This document shows positions 59,056 to 64,000 of a stretch of 64,000 bases of DNA, in pieces. The position numbers and the translations under genes are program-made. Position 1 is the stretch's first letter. Each line of letters opens with the position of its first letter. The stretch is from the NCBI RefSeq assembly GCF_004324835.1, contig NW_021163046.1, positions 1,860,001-1,924,000 of the forward strand, given 5' to 3'. This stretch comes from Dendronephthya gigantea. Its lineage: Eukaryota > Cnidaria > Anthozoa > Malacalcyonacea > Nephtheidae. Below the pieces are notes generated by a model that was given only the letters and a program-made list of their open reading frames with translations, had not been told where the DNA came from and searched no databases.

Positions 59056-59300
59056 AACCAGTCTTAAACCCTGGTCAAACGAGAATGTTAGTTGATGAGA
59101 GTTGAGAAGCGAGAGTTCACACGAGAGTTTTCCAAACTCTCGATGCGACGGTCAAACGAGAATGAGAGTTGATGAGAGTTGAGAACGAGAGTTGATTATT
59201 ATTATTTAACTCTCATCAACTCTCATCAACTCTCATCAAAATTTGAACCAGTTCAAAGTCGATGAGAGTTGATGAGAGTGCACGAGAGTGTATGAGAGTT
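59056..59300. repeat. GATGAGAGTT decamer cluster in both orientations
   Basis: GATGAGAGTT or close variants (AACGAGAGTT, CACGAGAGTT) occur more than a dozen times, and in inverse form as ACTCTCATCA three times in tandem at about 59207-59238. GGTCAAACGAGAATG appears at both about 59078 and 59151. The cluster can fold into several alternative hairpins. Confidence 0.85.
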
Positions 59301-59746
59301 TATGTTTTCTAAAGAACGAAGCTATGCTATTGAAATAGAAATGTATCGTAAAGTTTGGCCACTGAAAATCATTCTTGCGAGGAGCTGGGACCCTACCCAC
59401 TATAGTATTAAGAATCCAATATCAACTTGTTTTACATTCATACCGCTATCACATCGTTTATCTATAATAGTGTCTGAAATGTATATCTGTATCGTGAAAG
59501 AGGAATAGTGACAGTATTTCTTTACGACGAGGTCGTGACATAAAATACAGGCGCTCGCGTTGGAAAGCAAATTTTAAGTGTTATGCATATGGGCTGTAAC
59601 ATTGTTTACCAAAAAGAGCCTATTATTTTTATCTCTGTTGTAAACTGTTGAAATAACGAAAGTATAACTTCCGTTCGTATCGTAGATTTGGTGTTCCTAA
59701 ACTCGCTATATTTCATCTTAACCTCGCTTTATGTCGCAAAGTACCC

Positions 59747-60361
59747 CAATGGACGACTTGCGCTTTAGACTAACTTTTGATGGAAGTAACTAGAGGAAAA
59801 TAAATCACCCCAGCTAGAAAGATCTTACTTAAATTAGTAAAACTTCCAGTTTGGCTGCGAAATCTTTTAAAATACGGAAAATATAGCCATGCGAAGTTAG
59901 CAAATTTTGTATACTTTTGTATTACGGCCGGAAATGTGTAACTAAATTAGCCTTTCTCACGATGACGTTTTGGGGTACTTTCAATTTTCTGAAATGGGTT
60001 TAAAAATTATGTTTAAACATCAAAAGCAACTTTTTTAGAATAAACAGACCATTAGAAGAATAAATTCAGCCTTAAATTAAAGACAGTCGCCTTTACCAAG
60101 TCTTACGCTCACGGTTTTTGAAAAAAGTACCCCAAAAATGGCGGCATATTCGTCATCGTGAGAAAGGCTAATTAGTTACAAACTTCCGGTCGTAATACAA
60201 AAGTATACAAAAATCGACAACTTCGCATGGCTGTATTTCCCATATTTTACAAAATTTGGCTGTCAAACTTGGCAGTATAACTAATTTTAGTAAGCTCTTT
60301 CAGAAAATGTCATTTTTATTGCCAAGGTAAGAAATTAGTCTAAAGCGCAAGTCGTCCATTG
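59747..60361. mobile_element. 615-bp MITE with inverted repeats of over 200 bp
   Basis: It starts CAATGGACGACTTGCGCTTT and ends with its exact inverse AAAGCGCAAGTCGTCCATTG. Homology between arms (59747-59985 and 60125-60361) continues through CATGCGAAGTT, GTATACTTTTGTATTACG and TAGCCTTTCTCACGATGACG. The interior is short and non-coding. No clear target duplication is seen. Its right end lies only about 40 bp from the splice donor of the TRADD-N-like exon. Confidence 0.9.
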
Positions 60362-60401
60362 TTTTTGGCATTTGAAGAGCTATTTGGAATTCTTATTTTA
60401 C

Positions 60402-60858
60402 CTCGTGACAATCGCCGCTGCTCTTTCTTCTACTTCTTCAATGTTTCTTATTTCAACCACCAATTCTTCCGTTTCAATACCAATATCCAAGAACTCCTTT
60501 TCCAAGCGTTCTTTTATTCTACCCGATTTAAAATCGTTTAAAACTTCCAGGAATCTTTTGCCCGTGAAACATTGCAGTGCAACATGAAGCTTTCCTGGTA
60601 AGATGTCGCTGACTTCCTGGTCTTCTCTCTCCCCACCAAGGCCTTTATCAATAGCCCCCTTCATTGTCAGTTTAAGTTGACGTGATTTATACTGGTATAT
60701 CGCATATATTCCGCTTAGTGTGACTACAGTTCCTGCTATCACGGTAGAAGTCACTTTGTCGGCGTGGATAATAAACTGGAAAACACCACTAATGCTACGG
60801 GAACATGTAGCACATACATGCTGTCCTTCGAATACTGCTGCCATGAGAATGCCTTTGC
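60402..60858 (-). CDS. Membrane-anchored TRADD-N-like exon
   Basis: The acceptor AAATCTAG precedes 60858. ATG at 60844 (MAAVFEGQHV) is the likely start and 147 codons follow to a strong donor ACGAG|GTAAAA in phase 2; without splicing a stop follows at once. A hydrophobic segment at about residues 31-52 (VTSTVIAGTVVTLSGIYAIY) is followed by basic KSRQLK, as in a membrane anchor. Residues about 80-147 (LPGKLHVALQCFTGKRFLEV, LNDFKSGRIKERLEKEF) resemble the TRADD-N fold of animal and bacterial conflict proteins, with the 'G-S-L-x-V-x-L-x-C...L...Y-x-S-G-x-L' pattern. The domain call is from pattern memory. It lies upstream of, and on the same strand as, the GVIN exon. Confidence 0.5.
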
Positions 60859-60869
60859 CTAGATTTAAA

Positions 60870-61680
60870 AATGAATAAATTATAAACACTGTTAAAACCT
60901 CTTTAAATTGCAAAAGGATTTCCCCATAAGACCTCTTTGCCAGCCCATCGTAAAGAATTCTACGTCAAAATGCTATATAGCCTAGGTGCATATCCAACGA
61001 ACTCACGTACTCTACACGAGCAGACCTTTATAATTGTATATTTTTTAAGGAAAGCTTCAAACTTCTGTTGGCAGCGCGTAAAATGTCTTACGTTATCACG
61101 AAATAAGAACAATGGCTATATTTCCTGTTTTATAGGCGCAGTAAGATTTAGGGGAAAAAACTATATGACTTGCAATAATGATTCTCTGTTATAACAGCCG
61201 ACGTAAAAATGCAACATGTACACCTTTCCAATGCAAGGATGAACATCATCAACAATTGTTTGTAATAGGCATGCAGCTATATACTGTTTTAAAATCATTA
61301 TTCGTGCAATTCATCTTTTTCAGCTCTTCGATGAAACTTATATTGCATGTATAAGTAAATTCACAAATTCCCTGTTTAATTAAATATTGTGATATAAACA
61401 CAACCAAAATGGAGCAAGTTCCCGTAGTATTGTTGGCATAGAATGAAAATTTGAGTAATTATCCTCATACGTTTGGAAACAGACTTTTTTTCATCGAATG
61501 TTTATCGGTAGTCTTGATGACAATTGTTCTACTAACACGCAATAATGTTCTGTATCGATAAAATACGAACGAAAATAGTTCTAGGGTGTTGAAAGAGGTA
61601 AAAAATGACGGAATACCAAGCGTAATGGTAATATTTACCGTCAAGGATCTATGTCACTGCCTAGAATTTCGACATTGGCT
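60870..61680. other. Non-coding stretch, nothing recognised
   Basis: AT-rich sequence. A first non-coding exon of the TRADD-N-like gene may lie here or beyond, since the exon at 60858 is preceded by an acceptor. Confidence 0.35.
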
Positions 61681-61685
61681 AAAGC

Positions 61686-61845
61686 GCGTTTTCCACTAGG
61701 CAGGCGAATTTATTCGCGCGACGCAAAGCGATATCTGAAATCCCGTGATGTGATTCGTTTGGGAAAAAATTGCCGCAAGATAGTACAATGACTTCCTACT
61801 TTTTATCTGATCCGCGAATAAATTCTGGTGTAGTGGAAAACAGTC
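61686..61845. mobile_element. Small MITE
   Basis: GCGTTTTCCACTAGGC and CGAATTTATTCGCG near the left end are inverted at the right end as CGCGAATAAATTCTGG and TAGTGGAAAAC. It is about 160 bp and non-coding. Confidence 0.65.
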
Positions 61846-62224
61846 TTAAATGGCAGCAAAACATTGAGCATATTAGCAGCAAGCAATGTGGAGTGCTTTG
61901 GGAAGAAAACATAATTTGGAATATAGACAGCAAAAGTTGCAAAACATTGTGGAATATTAGCAAAAAAAGCTTATTTGTTTTGAAAATCTTAAAATGACGT
62001 CCAGCGCATTATGACACGTCAGTCAAATCAAGGTCACGTGTGGCGTTCGAGTAACTATCGTCACCAGACGACTTCTCGAAACGACTAAAAATAAATTTGA
62101 CCTTTACATATCGCGGACTTGACAAACAAATGTTTTTACTTGGGCATCATTGCATGTCCAGCCGTATGTCGACAAACGGACCAGACATTCAATCCGAACT
62201 AAACGCGGTATTTTATTTGATGTA

Positions 62225-62375
62225 AGGCTAGTTTCCACTCAGGAAAATTCTCCTTTGGATCGGATAGGACAGGAAAGTTTCCTTTGTATAAACGCCACTT
62301 GAGAACTCACCGACAAAGAAAACTTTCCTGTCCATTCCGATCCAAAGGAGATTTTTCCTGAGTGGAAACTAGCCT
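62225..62375. mobile_element. 151-bp MITE
   Basis: AGGCTAGTTTCCACTCAGGA (62225-62244) is exactly inverted as TCCTGAGTGGAAACTAGCCT at 62356-62375. The arms continue through CTCCTTTGGATCGG and GGACAGGAAAGTTT to a short loop. The flanks are TAA-like but not identical. Confidence 0.88.
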
Positions 62376-64000
62376 TTAATCACATCAAAAGCACTCATCT
62401 TTATGCTCGTCTTCCCGTGTCAATTTCCCGCACGTGCATGTACGTACTAAATATATGCACTACTAACGAGTCTAGTGTTTTTGAATAGAAAATTTCCTTT
62501 ACTAAAATAATGACTGCTAATATATCAGTATGGCAGGTATCGAAGTGGTGCCGCAGTTACGAAGTCGAAAGATGTGGTATGCAAACGCACGATAAAATCC
62601 CGTGGTAGCACATATTTTGAACTAATTAGCATCAATTGTGGTACAACAACTGCCTAAATTAGACAAAATACTTCTCGACGTTTCGACCTGAGGGCCTTCG
62701 TGATATTTTGAACTGCTAAGCCCTCGCGGTTGTGATTAGATGCAAATCGAAAGTTCCCTTTCGAAGGACTGGAACTTCACATTTTTCTGCGAAAGGACCC
62801 AATTATACTCTAGGCTGATTTGCGTAGTCGTATTATGTACACCCGGCTAAATAGATATGAGGAGAAAGGGTCGTACAGAGTCTATATACGATAATGTAGA
62901 AGCGGTTATCAAAATACTCACACACAATGCACCTCTCTTCGTCTAAATTCCTTTCACCATCTCATTTTAGACGCACAATTAAATAGTTACATCCAAGCTG
63001 TGGCCGTCCGCCGTTGATATTGATAAGATGGCCGTAGTTAAAACATTTTCCGAGGATTTTCGCGAAAATTTTTATCGTCTATAAATATGCGACGTCTATA
63101 TTATTAGTACTGCTGTGCCGTCGATTCCTTTCGTTTAGTGAAACCCAAAACCGGTCTTGAAATTCGATACCGACACAAAAATCACACACGAGCCTGTTGT
63201 CAGTGGTCGGTAACTTTGATTTGATTGTTAAATTTTCATTTTTGGATACGTATGACCAATATAAAAAAAATCGTGAAAGAAACAGTGAAACACAAACAAA
63301 ACTACAAAAGTGTTGCTCCCTAAATATATCATGCGATCTGATTAGGAGGACCAGTCCTTAATTCCTTGGGGAAACCCGCGCGCGGGACATCACGAATGGG
63401 GCGCGCAGCAGTTTCCACGCACGCATCGCGCGACCGCTAAGGATGCCAAAGCGCCTGGATCCGAGGTTAGAATCGATCGAAGATAAACGATGGATCACGT
63501 TTACGAACTTCTTGAATATCTGTGTCACAATAACTCTACACCAATTATTCAATTCTAAAATAATGGTAACCTTGCATACGCGTCCATCACAAATATATGT
63601 TAAAAGTTGGTCAGTTGATATAGCTTTCGATTAAAGAACTTGTATTTTTATTTACTCTTTGCCCTGCTGGAAACCGACGCCCCATTGGTAAATCGAGAAA
63701 ACTTTCACTTTAAACAATTTAGGCATAGTCATAGGCATTCTCAAATTTCAAGACACTTTTGATTAAACACAACAACAATGGCGCCACGGAACCGAAAGTC
63801 AATATGTAAAAGTAGGTTCTTACGGCATTCAACGAATATCTGAAACATTCCTCTCCAACTTGCTAAAACTTGCTAAGCAGAATCGCTCGCGGCGCCACGC
63901 ATTGGGAATTATTGCTTTGCGCTCAACGTTTTAATTCATCTCGTCCTGTTAGGGCTCCCCGCGGACGCGAAATACTTGAGGTCGGCGCGTCGCATTTTTT
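62376..64000. other. Unassigned right end of window
   Basis: No gene is supported. A GC-rich patch at 63365-63480 (AACCCGCGCGCGGGACAT) and another in the last 120 bases contrast with the AT-rich surroundings and may be CpG-rich promoter or repeat DNA. Confidence 0.3.

Overview
This is eukaryotic, AT-rich animal DNA with short spliced exons and dense non-autonomous transposons. It most resembles a cnidarian genome, probably anthozoan. The supports are an NDR-type (STK38) kinase that is animal-like over its whole length, near-identical TPR arrays on a HEPN/NB-ARC protein, a RecQ-like helicase of the kind found in many copies in cnidarians and sponges, a GVIN/URGCP-type very large GTPase, a TRADD-N-like exon, and a CR1/L2-type LINE with a 2A-like motif. 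The taxon is inferred; no search was possible.

Layout. 1-870: AT microsatellites. 872-2428 (-): two-exon RecQ-like helicase, apparently intact. 2.5-8.5 kb: repeat-rich stretch with palindromic elements, a RecQ relic (+) and a decayed member of a multicopy family (-). 8.7-14.7 kb (+): HEPN-NB-ARC-TPR gene A, broken by three frameshifts. 14.9-15.6 kb: a 0.7-kb mobile element just after gene A's polyadenylation signal. 17.8-22.1 kb: an inverted-repeat element and a LINE (-). 23.1-25.6 kb: a MITE and a tandem duplication leading into gene B. 25.7-31.5 kb (+): gene B, an intact 1942-residue paralogue of A; about 2.6 kb of 3' flank is shared with A. 34.4-35.4 kb: a 126-bp satellite and a mariner-type MITE. 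36.6-47.3 kb (+): an STK38/NDR kinase with about 15 coding exons. 47.8 kb: a tRNA-derived SINE. 48-50.9 kb: no recognisable gene. 50.9-55.7 kb (-): GVIN-like GTPase, frame-disrupted three times. Upstream of it on the same strand are a linker exon (58.0-58.1 kb) and a membrane/TRADD-N-like exon (60.4-60.9 kb). Their splice phases allow one joined gene. A Tc1 relic and a long-TIR MITE lie in the would-be introns. 60.9-64 kb: small MITEs and unexplained sequence.

How it fits together. The kinase is a conserved growth and morphogenesis gene. The STAND receptors (HEPN effector, NB-ARC switch, repetitive TPR sensor), the GVIN GTPase and the TRADD-N-like module all belong to families linked to innate immunity or biological conflict, so the window looks like an accessory immune region around one housekeeping gene. 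The most notable items are the intact HEPN(RX4H)-NB-ARC-TPR protein with its homogenised array, and the possible membrane-TRADD-N-GVIN fusion. Several one- or two-base frame breaks sit in otherwise well-kept reading frames, including the kinase, so consensus indel errors must be excluded before calling pseudogenes.
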